DNA of 28,563 bases, taken from contig JBPCTQ010000027.1 in assembly GCA_051011595.1 (NCBI GenBank), positions 1 to 28,563 of the forward strand. The letters are read 5' to 3'. The notes beneath the pieces are model-generated. The model saw only the letters and a list, made by a program, of their open reading frames with translations, ran no database searches and was not told the DNA's origin. Positions 14,397 through 22,004 of the stretch are shown piece by piece. Both the position numbers and the translations under genes were made by a program. Each line of letters opens with the position of its first letter. Positions within the stretch are counted from its first letter, which is position 1. This DNA is from JAOUEE01 sp051011595. GTDB taxonomy: Bacteria; Actinomycetota; Acidimicrobiia; Acidimicrobiales; SHLQ01.

Positions 14397-15413
14397 GTGA
14401 CGACCAGCCCCGAGCGTCCGATCGATGCCCTGGTGGTCGTCTCATTCGGCGGCCCCGAGGGGCCCGAAGATGTGGTGCCGTTCCTGCAGAACGTCACCCG
14501 GGGCCGCAACATCCCCGACCACCGATTGGCGCAGGTGGGGTCGCACTACCAGCTGTTCGGTGGGGTGAGCCCCCTCAACGCCCAGTGTCGCCAATTGGTG
14601 GAGGCGTTGCAGACCGAACTCACCCGTCGGGACGACAACACACCCGTGTACTGGGGGAACCGGAACTGGGATCCGATGCTCGAGGACACGGTCGGCCAGA
14701 TGGCCGCCGACGGCGTGCAACGAGCGGCCGCGTTCGTCACGTCGGCCTACAGCTCGTGGTCGGGTTGTCGCCAGTACCTCGACGACATCGCCCGGGCTCG
14801 GGCCGCGGTGGGCCCCACGGCGCCGCCGATCGAGAAGTTGCGCCAGTACCACGATCATCCCGGGTTCGTGGAGCCGTTCGTGGACGCAACCCGCGCCGCC
14901 CTGCTCGAGCTGGCCGATTCGCCGCGCGCCGATGCCGAACTGCTGTTCACGGCCCATTCCATTCCCACCGCGATGGCCGAAGGGTGCGACTACCGATCGC
15001 AGCTGCTCGTCACCGCCGACCTGATCAGCCGGGCGCTCGGCGACCAACGACCGTGGGAGCTCGTCTTCCAGAGCCGCAGCGGCGCCCCCCACGTGCCCTG
15101 GCTCGAACCCGACGTCGGCGATCGCTTGCGCCAGAAGGCCGAGGAGGGGTCGCGAGCGGTGGTCGTCGTCCCCATCGGATTCACGTCCGATCACATGGAG
15201 GTCGTGTATGACCTCGATACCGAGGCGCGGCGAGTGGCCGACGAAGCCGGCGTGGCGATGGCCCGAGCGGCCACACCCGGCACCGACCCCCGTTTCGTGG
15301 CCATGGTCCTGGCGCTGCTCGACGAACAGCGCCGCGGCGACCAGCCGGTGGCCCTGGGCCCGGCCGGCCCGCGGCCGGTGCCGTGTCGGCCCGACTGTTG
15401 CCCGGCCGGCTAG
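14397..15413 (+). CDS. hemH: Ferrochelatase (coproporphyrin ferrochelatase type) with C-terminal cysteines
   Basis: This 338-residue enzyme inserts ferrous iron into the porphyrin; in actinobacteria the substrate is usually coproporphyrin III. Motifs: VVVSFGGPEGPEDVVPFL at 13-30, a SAYSSWSGCRQY region at 116-127, FTAHSIP with metal-site H187, QSRSGAPHVPWL at 225-236, and FTSDHMEVVYDLD with catalytic E268. The tail PCRPDCCP gives C330, C334 and C335, which with C124 could bind the [2Fe-2S] cluster known in actinobacterial ferrochelatases. GTG at 14397 is chosen over GTG at 14382 because of the upstream box. The gene diverges from rpf. It is separated from the siroheme genes, which use a different chelatase. 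Confidence 0.93.
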   Translation: MTTSPERPIDALVVVSFGGPEGPEDVVPFLQNVTRGRNIPDHRLAQVGSHYQLFGGVSPLNAQCRQLVEALQTELTRRDDNTPVYWGNRNWDPMLEDTVGQMAADGVQRAAAFVTSAYSSWSGCRQYLDDIARARAAVGPTAPPIEKLRQYHDHPGFVEPFVDATRAALLELADSPRADAELLFTAHSIPTAMAEGCDYRSQLLVTADLISRALGDQRPWELVFQSRSGAPHVPWLEPDVGDRLRQKAEEGSRAVVVVPIGFTSDHMEVVYDLDTEARRVADEAGVAMARAATPGTDPRFVAMVLALLDEQRRGDQPVALGPAGPRPVPCRPDCCPAG

Positions 15414-15469
15414 TCCACCACCGCCGCCAGGCCGGCCGGTAACGTCGCGACCGACCTGGGGGTGGTCGA

Positions 15470-15781
15470 GTGAACCACGAGCGAATGGCGACCGAAGCCC
15501 TGCGCTTCCGGGCCACCACGTTGCGGCCCACCCTGGTCGACACGACATCGTTCGACGTGGAACGAGCGGCCGCGGTGGCGGTCTCGTCGGCCGATCCGGT
15601 CATCGACACCGCGCTGCGGGCCATCGGCGATGCGTGGGCGGCGGCCGGTCTGTCCCTCGACGAGATGGCCAGGCCGTGGGACCGCCCCCGGGTGCATGAG
15701 CTGTTCGTCCGGCGCCCCGACCTGCTCGATGCGCTCGACGACATCGTCTGCCAGGTTCGGCGCCACACCCCATGCCGGTGA
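15470..15781 (+). CDS. Small protein of unknown function
   Basis: This 103-residue frame lies between hemH and the M1 peptidase gene, starting at GTG 15470 with a G-rich TGGGGGTGG about 8 bases before it and a TAACGT box at 15440-15445. The protein looks mostly helical with conserved-looking pairs (PVIDTALRAIGDAW, PRVHELFVRRPDLLDALDDIV). There is no signal peptide, membrane segment or Cys pattern. I recognise no family. It is supported by the placement, start signals and protein-like composition rather than homology; the other frames here look less protein-like. Confidence 0.5.
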   Translation: MNHERMATEALRFRATTLRPTLVDTTSFDVERAAAVAVSSADPVIDTALRAIGDAWAAAGLSLDEMARPWDRPRVHELFVRRPDLLDALDDIVCQVRRHTPCR

Positions 15782-15820
15782 TCCGCTCCCGGCCGCGACC
15801 ACTGGCAGCCTGACCCGACC

Positions 15821-15826
15821 TAGGGT
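15821..15826 (+). promoter_or_regulatory. -10-like box TAGGGT before the M1 peptidase gene
   Basis: TAGGGT ends 6 bases before the ATG at 15833, with no Shine-Dalgarno, again consistent with a leaderless mRNA. Confidence 0.42.
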
Positions 15827-15832
15827 CGACCG

Positions 15833-17353
15833 ATGCCAATCCGCCTGGTCGCCGTGGTGGTCGCTGCCGGCCTGGCGGCGGCCGCGTGTGGGTCCACCGG
15901 TGACGCCGCTCGCCAGTCGGCCACCACCACCGGGCCGGACGCCACCACCGCCGAAACGGCCGGGGTCACGACACCACCACCGTCAACCGCGGCCACGCCA
16001 GTCACACCAACTACGACCTCGACCACCACGACCATCGTCGGGGAGGCCGGTGCGAGCGGCATCGGCGACCCCTACTTCCCCGAGCTGGGCAACGGCGGCT
16101 ACGACGTTGAGCACTACACCATCGACCTCACCGTCACCGCCGACGACGATCGACTCGATGGCCGAACCCGCCTGGAGCTGACTCCCACCACGGCGCTGTC
16201 CCGCTTCAACCTCGACCTGCACGCCTTGACCGTCACCGCCGTCGCGGTCGACGGCCAGTCGGCGGAATTCACCCAAGAAGCCCAGGAACTGGTCGTCGAG
16301 CCGGGGGCACCGCTGCCCGCCGGCGAGTCGGTCACCGTCGAAGTGGCCTACAACGGCATTCCGGAACCGATCACCAGCGAAGCCATCCCCATCGGTCTGG
16401 GCTGGCACGATGTCAGCACCGGATCGTATGTGGTGAGTGAACCCACCGGCGCCCACAGTTGGTATCCGTCGAACGACCACCCACTCGACAAGGCCCACTA
16501 CGACATCACCGTCACCGCCCCGGCCGACGAGACGGTGGTGGCACTCGGTGTGGGTGATCCCCCGGTCGACAACGGCGACGGCACCCGAACCTGGCACTTC
16601 ACCGCCCGCGACCCGGTGGCGAGCTATCTGGTGACCGTGGTCATCGGCGACTACCTGATCACGACCGAACCCGGCCCGGACGCCATCACCATTCGCCACG
16701 CGTACCCGCCCGCCCGGGCGGCCGACGCCGAGGCCGACCTGGCATCCACCGCCGCCATGATCGAGACGTTCTCGGAGCTGTTCGGGCCTTACCCCTTCGA
16801 GATCTACGGCGCCGCCATCGTCGATCACGAGTTCGGTTTCGCGCTCGAGACCCAGACGATTCCCGTGTTCAGTCCCAGCCACGTCGACGGTCAGGGCACC
16901 TTCGAGTGGATCTTCGCCCACGAGCTGGCCCACCAGTGGTTCGGCAACGCCGTCAGCCCGGCCAGCTGGGAGGACATCTGGCTCAACGAGGGATTCGCCA
17001 CCTACGGCGAGCTGTTGTGGCACGAGTTCGGGAGGGGCGGCGACCCAGACACCTACGAGCAGAGCTGGCAGTTGCAGCTCCCGGCGATGACCCCTCCGCT
17101 CGACCCCGGGCCGGCTGGGTTGTTCGGCGCCACCGTCTACCAGCGGGGGGCCGCCACCCTCCACGCCCTGCGACTCACTGTGGGCGACGAGGTGTTCTTC
17201 GACACCCTGCGCACCTACGTGGCCCGGTTCTCGGGCGGCACTGCCTCGACGGCCGACTTCATCGCGGTGGCCGAGGAGGTCAGTACGCAGGACCTCGACG
17301 CCTTCTTCGATGCCTGGCTGGTGCAGCCAACGGCCCCGCCCTTGCCCGAGTAG
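15833..17353 (+). CDS. M1-family zinc aminopeptidase-like lipoprotein
   Basis: This 506-residue exported lipoprotein has signal and lipobox AAAAC with C19, a Thr/Pro-rich linker to about residue 75, then an M1 N-terminal beta domain (YDVEHYTIDLTV, LDGRTRLELTP). The catalytic domain has HELAHQW at 363-369 and NEGFATYGE starting at 385. Thus H363, E364, H367 and E386 match the M1 zinc signature HExxH-x18-E. The exopeptidase GxMEN motif is not standard: the matching strand reads FGFALETQT. It ends soon after the catalytic domain and lacks the long C-terminal helical domain of full-size M1 aminopeptidases. It should act at the outer face of the membrane on peptides. Its stop is 4 bases from that of the nucleotidyltransferase gene on the other strand. 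Confidence 0.9.
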   Translation: MPIRLVAVVVAAGLAAAACGSTGDAARQSATTTGPDATTAETAGVTTPPPSTAATPVTPTTTSTTTTIVGEAGASGIGDPYFPELGNGGYDVEHYTIDLTVTADDDRLDGRTRLELTPTTALSRFNLDLHALTVTAVAVDGQSAEFTQEAQELVVEPGAPLPAGESVTVEVAYNGIPEPITSEAIPIGLGWHDVSTGSYVVSEPTGAHSWYPSNDHPLDKAHYDITVTAPADETVVALGVGDPPVDNGDGTRTWHFTARDPVASYLVTVVIGDYLITTEPGPDAITIRHAYPPARAADAEADLASTAAMIETFSELFGPYPFEIYGAAIVDHEFGFALETQTIPVFSPSHVDGQGTFEWIFAHELAHQWFGNAVSPASWEDIWLNEGFATYGELLWHEFGRGGDPDTYEQSWQLQLPAMTPPLDPGPAGLFGATVYQRGAATLHALRLTVGDEVFFDTLRTYVARFSGGTASTADFIAVAEEVSTQDLDAFFDAWLVQPTAPPLPE

Positions 17354-17357
17354 ATCG

Positions 17358-18092
17358 TCAGCGGGTCAGGTCGAGGCTTTCCGCCACCCAGGCCACCGCC
17401 GCCTTCATGCCGTGTTGTTCGGCGATGAGATCGAAGCGATTCCCGGCCGGAGCCAGGGCCGCTTTCTCGAGCAGACCCTTTTCGTTGCGTACCCACTCGT
17501 AGTGGGCGGCCAGACGTCCGTGAGCCAGGGCCAGTAGTGCGAACACCACGAATCCCCGGGTGAGGGTGTGGTCGGTGCGGTCGAGGTGGAATCGGGCGTG
17601 GGTGAGGGCGAACTCGGCCTCCCAACGCCAGCGCCGCTCGGCCGACCCGGCCAGGGCATCGGTGAATTCTGCCGACGGCACCGTGCCGGACAGTGTCTGA
17701 CCCAGGGCCAGTTCGGCGGCCAGCGTGTAGCTGGGCATACCGGCCAGGTAGCCGGGCACCCTCGACAGCTCCCACTCACCCTCGGCGGCGGCATCGATCC
17801 AGCGGTCGACCTCGCTGATCTCTCGGTAGATGAGGTCGATCTTGTGGCCATCGTGGTGCAGCCAGGCCCCGCCGTGCATGAAGCCGGCCCAGTCCCCCGG
17901 TTCGAAGACCTCCCCGGCCCACCCCCAGGCCCGGATGGCGTCGGTGTCGAGGCTGCGTTCGTAGTACACGCCGATGTCCCAGTCGGCGTCCGGGGCGTTC
18001 TCGCCGGTGGCGCGCGATCCTCCGAGGGTCACAGCCACCACACCGGGGACGGCGGTGAGGCGGCCCACGAGTCCGTCGAGATCGAAGCTCAT
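17358..18092 (-). CDS. Nucleotidyltransferase-domain protein (DNA polymerase beta-like fold)
   Basis: This 244-residue cytoplasmic protein begins with a nucleotidyltransferase core: VTLGGSRATGENAPDADWDIGVYY, giving G24-G25-S26 and the metal-binding D37 and D39, with a third acidic residue, D86, in HKIDLIYRE. The C-terminal ~140 residues are helical and Ala/Leu-rich, as in aminoglycoside-modifying and other small-molecule nucleotidyltransferases. The substrate cannot be told; it may be a toxin-antitoxin MNT-type or an antibiotic-type transferase. The ATG at 18090-18092 is preferred, but an in-frame GTG at 18116 would add 8 residues. It follows the Cys-repeat lipoprotein gene by 37 bases and may be in its operon. 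Confidence 0.8.
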   Translation of the reverse strand: MSFDLDGLVGRLTAVPGVVAVTLGGSRATGENAPDADWDIGVYYERSLDTDAIRAWGWAGEVFEPGDWAGFMHGGAWLHHDGHKIDLIYREISEVDRWIDAAAEGEWELSRVPGYLAGMPSYTLAAELALGQTLSGTVPSAEFTDALAGSAERRWRWEAEFALTHARFHLDRTDHTLTRGFVVFALLALAHGRLAAHYEWVRNEKGLLEKAALAPAGNRFDLIAEQHGMKAAVAWVAESLDLTR

Positions 18093-18129
18093 CGACGAAC
18101 CGAGCCACGCACCCACCGGGTGGGATCGA

Positions 18130-19038
18130 TCATTGGGGCTCTTCGATGCCGCAACTGGCGAAGGCGGTGGCCAGACCCTGAGGGTCCTGCAACGACACGC
18201 CGCCGTCCATCTGGTCCTCGAGGCAACCGATCTGCTGCTCGTCGAGGTTCATGGTGTCGATCAGCACTCCCAACATGATGTCGTCGAGGTCGCCGCCCTG
18301 GAACGGGTCCTCGTCGCCCGCCTCGACACCGTTGTTCGACCCGTCGTCGCCGACACCACGACACTGGGTGAAGGCCCCCGAGAACACCGCGAGGGTCTCG
18401 TCGTCGCGACCCTGGAAGTTGAGTGACATGAACTCCTTCAGGTCATCCTCGCTGATGGCACCGAGCAGGCAGGCCTCCTCGGCGTCACTGGCGTCGAAAC
18501 CTTCGAGCATCACCGCCATCATGTCGCCGCACTCGACGAAGACATCGGCCAGGGTGTCGGCGTCGTCCTCGGCGAACTCGATGTCGTTGAGTGTGTCCTG
18601 TTCCACGGTTTCGGCGGTGATGCCGTAGCCGGCGAAGGTGTCCTCGCCGACCTCGTCGACGGACCGATTGGCCACACAGGCCGCCTGCTCCTCGGAGAAC
18701 GTGTTGCTGTCGAAGGTGGGGTCGTCGACGATCAGCCGGTAGATCGCTTCGGCCAACCCGCCGCGAGGTGCACCATCACCCGAACCATCACCCGAGCCTG
18801 CATCGGAACCGTCGTCGGAATCGGTGTCGGAATCGGTGTCGGTCTCCCCGTCATCGTCGGAATCGGTATCGGTCTCACCGTCACCGGACCCGTCGGGGTC
18901 GTTGTCATCGGAGTTGGTGTCGGCGGCGTCCGAGGCCGCCGAATCGGTGGCCGCCGCGCCCTCGCCGTCACCGTCTGATCCACCACATGCGCCGGCAACC
19001 AGAGCCACCACCACCAGTACCAACCAGCGTCGTTTCAT
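18130..19038 (-). CDS. Acidic lipoprotein with three Cys-paired repeats, unknown function
   Basis: This 302-residue lipoprotein has signal and lipobox VAGAC (C18), then an Asp/Ser/Gly/Thr-rich acidic linker at ~19-92 containing GETDTDSD repeats. The rest is a globular part with six cysteines in three pairs: C121/C170, C190/C226 and C272/C296. Each pair opens after an acidic EEQ/AEE/EQQ helix with xxC(V/L) and closes near (A/V)FxxC, so the domain reads as three copies of a small disulfide-bonded helical repeat. I recognise no named family. Its ATG overlaps the stop of the gamma-glutamylcyclotransferase-like gene as ATGA, so the two are cotranscribed. A role in surface binding, possibly of cations through the acidic linker, is only speculation. 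Confidence 0.75.
   Translation of the reverse strand: MKRRWLVLVVVALVAGACGGSDGDGEGAAATDSAASDAADTNSDDNDPDGSGDGETDTDSDDDGETDTDSDTDSDDGSDAGSGDGSGDGAPRGGLAEAIYRLIVDDPTFDSNTFSEEQAACVANRSVDEVGEDTFAGYGITAETVEQDTLNDIEFAEDDADTLADVFVECGDMMAVMLEGFDASDAEEACLLGAISEDDLKEFMSLNFQGRDDETLAVFSGAFTQCRGVGDDGSNNGVEAGDEDPFQGGDLDDIMLGVLIDTMNLDEQQIGCLEDQMDGGVSLQDPQGLATAFASCGIEEPQ
18826..18882 (-). repeat. Two 27-bp direct repeats encoding the acidic linker
   Basis: GTCGGAATCGGTGTCGGTCT followed by CCCCGTC (18826-18852) recurs at 18856-18882 with two changes. It encodes DGETDTDSD twice in the lipoprotein linker; shorter GAATCGGTGTC copies flank it. Confidence 0.65.
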
Positions 19039-19418
19039 TCGTCTCCTTCTGCGCGATCCCGCCACCGGCTGCCGATGCGAACCACGCGGTCGATACCGCC
19101 ACGGTACTCGTAGGACCACGCCGGCCCGTGGTCACTCTCGACCACCACCCGGACGTAGAGACCGTGATCGACGGCCTCGGCCTCGTCGAGCGCAGCCAAG
19201 GCCTCGTTCAGCCGCCGGGGATCGAGGGTGACATGGTGGCCCTCGATCCTGCCGGGCTCGCTGAACACCGCAGCCGGGTAGCCGTAGCCCGTGTCGTACA
19301 GCGCACCCGGCACCGATGCCGACCGCTGCTCGACAACGAACGGTCGTAGGATCGGCCAGCGTTGCTGGCCGGGCAACAACGTGCCGTAGATGAACACCGC
19401 ATCGAGATCGTCGTTCAT
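19035..19418 (-). CDS. Gamma-glutamylcyclotransferase-like (GGCT/AIG2 fold) protein
   Basis: This 127-residue cytoplasmic protein has the family's N-terminal FIYGTLLPGQ (9-18), a GALYDTGYGYPAAV strand-turn at 39-51, EGHHVTL, and the acidic LDEAEAVDHGLYVR at 77-90 where E81 takes the position of the catalytic Glu. GGCT enzymes release 5-oxoproline from gamma-glutamyl compounds, but this fold also covers uncharacterised members, so the substrate is open. The ATG at 19416-19418 follows TAGACA by 7 bases. The next gene's ATG overlaps its stop (ATGA). Confidence 0.83.
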   Translation of the reverse strand: MNDDLDAVFIYGTLLPGQQRWPILRPFVVEQRSASVPGALYDTGYGYPAAVFSEPGRIEGHHVTLDPRRLNEALAALDEAEAVDHGLYVRVVVESDHGPAWSYEYRGGIDRVVRIGSRWRDRAEGDE

Positions 19419-19425
19419 GGCCGGC

Positions 19426-19431
19426 TGTCTA
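19426..19431 (-). promoter_or_regulatory. -10-like box TAGACA before the GGCT-like gene
   Basis: On the minus strand TAGACA ends 7 bases before the ATG at 19418 with no Shine-Dalgarno, fitting the leaderless pattern. Confidence 0.4.
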
Positions 19432-19468
19432 GCCGATACCGAACGTCGCCGGCAGGCCCGAGCCAACC

Positions 19469-19494
19469 AAAAAGCCCCGCCAATTGCGCGGGCC
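19469..19494 (-). terminator. Intrinsic terminator-like hairpin facing the minus strand
   Basis: On the minus strand GCCCGC, loop, GCGGGGC (6 bp with one bulged G) runs into TTTTT. It lies between the diverging GGCT-like and topoisomerase genes, upstream of the GGCT promoter. It would shield that gene from read-through coming from antisense transcription of the topoisomerase promoter region. Confidence 0.45.
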
Positions 19495-19542
19495 GGCCAC
19501 CCGCAGCCAGTACGGTCCCGACCGGGCCGGCCCCGGGCCCGA

Positions 19543-19548
19543 TAGCCT
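19543..19548 (+). promoter_or_regulatory. Possible -10 box TAGCCT for the topoisomerase operon
   Basis: TAGCCT lies 38 bases before the ATG at 19587, giving a leader of about 30 bases, unlike the leaderless genes. No convincing Shine-Dalgarno precedes the ATG. Confidence 0.3.
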
Positions 19549-19586
19549 CGAACACACGTTCGCCAACCCCCTGAGACTGCACCACC

Positions 19587-22004
19587 ATGAGCGATCAACA
19601 ACAGCTGATCCCCCCGTTCGCCCGCGACGTCGTCGAGGTCCCCGTGGGCGAGGAGATGAGCGAGAGCTTCCTGGCCTACTCCCTGTCGGTCATCACCGCT
19701 CGCGCCATCCCCGACGTACGCGACGGCCTCAAACCCGTGCAGCGCCGAATCCTGTACTCGATGCTGCAGATGGGCCTGCGCCCCGACCAGCAGCACCGCA
19801 AGAGTGCCCGGGTGGTGGGCGACACGATGGGTCGTTATCACCCCCACGGTGACGCCGCCATCTACGAGACCTTGGTGCGTATGGGGCAGGACTTCAGCCG
19901 TATGGTCACCTTCGTTGATCCCCAAGGCAACTTCGGGTCACTCGACGATCCCCCGGCGGCGGCTCGGTACACCGAGTGCCGCCTGACCGACGCCGCCCTC
20001 GACATGGTGCGCGAGATCGACGAGGACACTGTCGAGTTCGGACCCACCTACGACGGCGAGGGCACCGAGCCCCTGTACCTGCCCGGGCTGATCCCGAACC
20101 TGTTGGTGAACGGCACCACGGGGATCGCGGTGGGTATGGCCACCAACATGGCGTCGCACAACCTGGCCGAGATCCACGCCGCCATCGAGCTGGTGATGAC
20201 CAAACGGCGCCCCAAACCCACCATCGACGAGCTGATGGCCGCGGTACCCGGACCCGACTTCTGCTCGGGCGGCATCGTCATCGACGACGACCTCCGCGAG
20301 ATCTACGCCACCGGTAAGGGCCCGTTGCGCATCCGGGCTCGAGCCGAGATCGAACAGGTCAGCCGCACCCGACAGAGCATCGTGATCACCGAGCTTCCGT
20401 ACCAGGTGGGGCCCGAACGAGTGGTGGCCAAGATCAAGGACATGGTGCGCGACGATCGCATCGCCGGCATCGACCCGGCCAACATCGTCAACCTGTCCGA
20501 CCACAAACACGGGTTGCGTATCGAGGTCGGGTGCAAACCCGGGGTCAACCCCCAAGCCGTCCTGGCCGAGCTCTACCGCCTCACTCCACTGGAGGAGACC
20601 TTCGGCGTGAACAACGTGGTGTTGGTCGACGGCATCCCCACCACGGTGGGCCTGTACGACCTGTGCCAGCACTACATCGATCATCGTCTCGACGTGATCG
20701 TGAGGCGGAGCCGATACCGACTCCAGCGAGCCCTCGATCGGCTCCATATCGTCGCCGGCCTATTGATCGCCCTCGACAACATCGACGATGTCGTCACCAT
20801 CATTCGCCGCTCGGCCGACAGCGCCGAAGCCAAGGAACGGTTGATGCTGGCCCTCGACCTGTCCGACATCCAGGCCACCCACATCCTCGACATGCCGCTG
20901 CGCCGCCTCACCGCCCTCGAGAAGCAGAAGCTCATCGACGAACGCGACGAACTCGAGGCCACGGTGGCCGACCTCGAAGCCCTGCTCAAGTCCGAGAAAC
21001 GTCGCCGCACGCTGGTGCTGCACGAGCTGGCCGAGGTGGTCGATGCCTACGGCGTGGAGCGCCGAACCGAGATCGTGGCGGCCGACGACATCCCGGTGTT
21101 CGAAGCAACCGACGTGGTCGACGTCACCGTCGACGACGAACCCTGCCTGATCACCCTGTCGCTCACCGGTCAGGCGGGACGAGCCCCCGTTGAGGGCGCC
21201 AAGCGGGCCAAGGTCGGCCGCCACGACATCGTGGTGGCCACCACCCTGGGCTCCACCCGGTCACCGGTGTTCGCCATCACCACCGACGGAAGAGCCTTGT
21301 CGGCCCATGCCTTCGAGCTGGGCGAAGCCGAGAGCCGAACCCGGGGGTCGGCCGCCGCCCAGGTGTTCGGCACCACCAGAGGTGAGGACATCCTCACCCT
21401 GTACACACCCGCCGAAGAACCCCTCGTTGTGGTCACTGCCCAGGGTGTGGTCAAGCAGCTCGACCCGGCAGAGGTAGCCGCCACCAAGAGTGGACGAACC
21501 GTCATCGGGCTCAAGGGCAACGACAAGGTGGTGGCGGCGTTCTCGGCCCCGACCGGCACCGACGTCGTCATGGTGGCCAGCGACGGACAGGCCCTTCGCA
21601 CCCCGGCCGATGGCATCAGCACGCAGGGACGCGGTGCGGGAGGAGTGGCCGGCATGAAACTCCGCGGCGACGCCGCGGTAGTGGGCGCCGACGTCGCCAT
21701 CGGCGACGGACAGGTCATCATCGCCACGGCCGCCGGCCTGGCCAAGTCCACCCCGCTGGCCGAGCTCGACACCAAGGGTCGGGGTGGCATCGGCGTGCGC
21801 CTCTCCAAACTCGACGACAACGACCTGGTCACGGTGGTGCACATCGGTGAGTCACACGGGCTGTTGTGTGTGATGGGCGCCGACGACGACCCCCGCAAGG
21901 CCGACCCCAACCCCGTCGATTTCCCGCTCGAGCCCACCCGTCGTGATCTGCGCGCCACCCAGACCGATCGTCCCGTCCTCGGGCTGGGCCCGAGCCGGTG
22001 GTGA
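19587..22004 (+). CDS. parC: DNA topoisomerase IV subunit A (GyrA/ParC family)
   Basis: This 805-residue subunit is the DNA-cleaving half of a type II topoisomerase. The winged-helix cleavage domain has GLKPVQRRILYSM at 47-60, MGRYHPHGDAAIYETLVRM at 81-99, and AARYTECRL with catalytic Y128. A coiled-coil tower follows, then a C-terminal beta-propeller from about residue 500. Drug-determining positions are A90 and E94. The GyrA-box QRRGGKG is degenerate (QGRGAGG starting at Q680), which weakens a gyrase assignment. The partner gene's ParE-like GPAKAGRNSE segment and the absence of recF/dnaN/dnaA nearby favour topoisomerase IV, which decatenates daughter chromosomes. Gyrase A remains the alternative. 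The order A then B is the reverse of the usual one, and the stop overlaps the next GTG by 4 bases. Confidence 0.85.
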   Translation: MSDQQQLIPPFARDVVEVPVGEEMSESFLAYSLSVITARAIPDVRDGLKPVQRRILYSMLQMGLRPDQQHRKSARVVGDTMGRYHPHGDAAIYETLVRMGQDFSRMVTFVDPQGNFGSLDDPPAAARYTECRLTDAALDMVREIDEDTVEFGPTYDGEGTEPLYLPGLIPNLLVNGTTGIAVGMATNMASHNLAEIHAAIELVMTKRRPKPTIDELMAAVPGPDFCSGGIVIDDDLREIYATGKGPLRIRARAEIEQVSRTRQSIVITELPYQVGPERVVAKIKDMVRDDRIAGIDPANIVNLSDHKHGLRIEVGCKPGVNPQAVLAELYRLTPLEETFGVNNVVLVDGIPTTVGLYDLCQHYIDHRLDVIVRRSRYRLQRALDRLHIVAGLLIALDNIDDVVTIIRRSADSAEAKERLMLALDLSDIQATHILDMPLRRLTALEKQKLIDERDELEATVADLEALLKSEKRRRTLVLHELAEVVDAYGVERRTEIVAADDIPVFEATDVVDVTVDDEPCLITLSLTGQAGRAPVEGAKRAKVGRHDIVVATTLGSTRSPVFAITTDGRALSAHAFELGEAESRTRGSAAAQVFGTTRGEDILTLYTPAEEPLVVVTAQGVVKQLDPAEVAATKSGRTVIGLKGNDKVVAAFSAPTGTDVVMVASDGQALRTPADGISTQGRGAGGVAGMKLRGDAAVVGADVAIGDGQVIIATAAGLAKSTPLAELDTKGRGGIGVRLSKLDDNDLVTVVHIGESHGLLCVMGADDDPRKADPNPVDFPLEPTRRDLRATQTDRPVLGLGPSRW

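Noticed and set aside
18112..18124. Small palindrome CCCACCGGGTGGG between the lipoprotein and nucleotidyltransferase genes
   Set aside because: It is a six-base stem with a one-base centre, so it cannot form a hairpin, and it has no T run; likely chance in GC-rich sequence.
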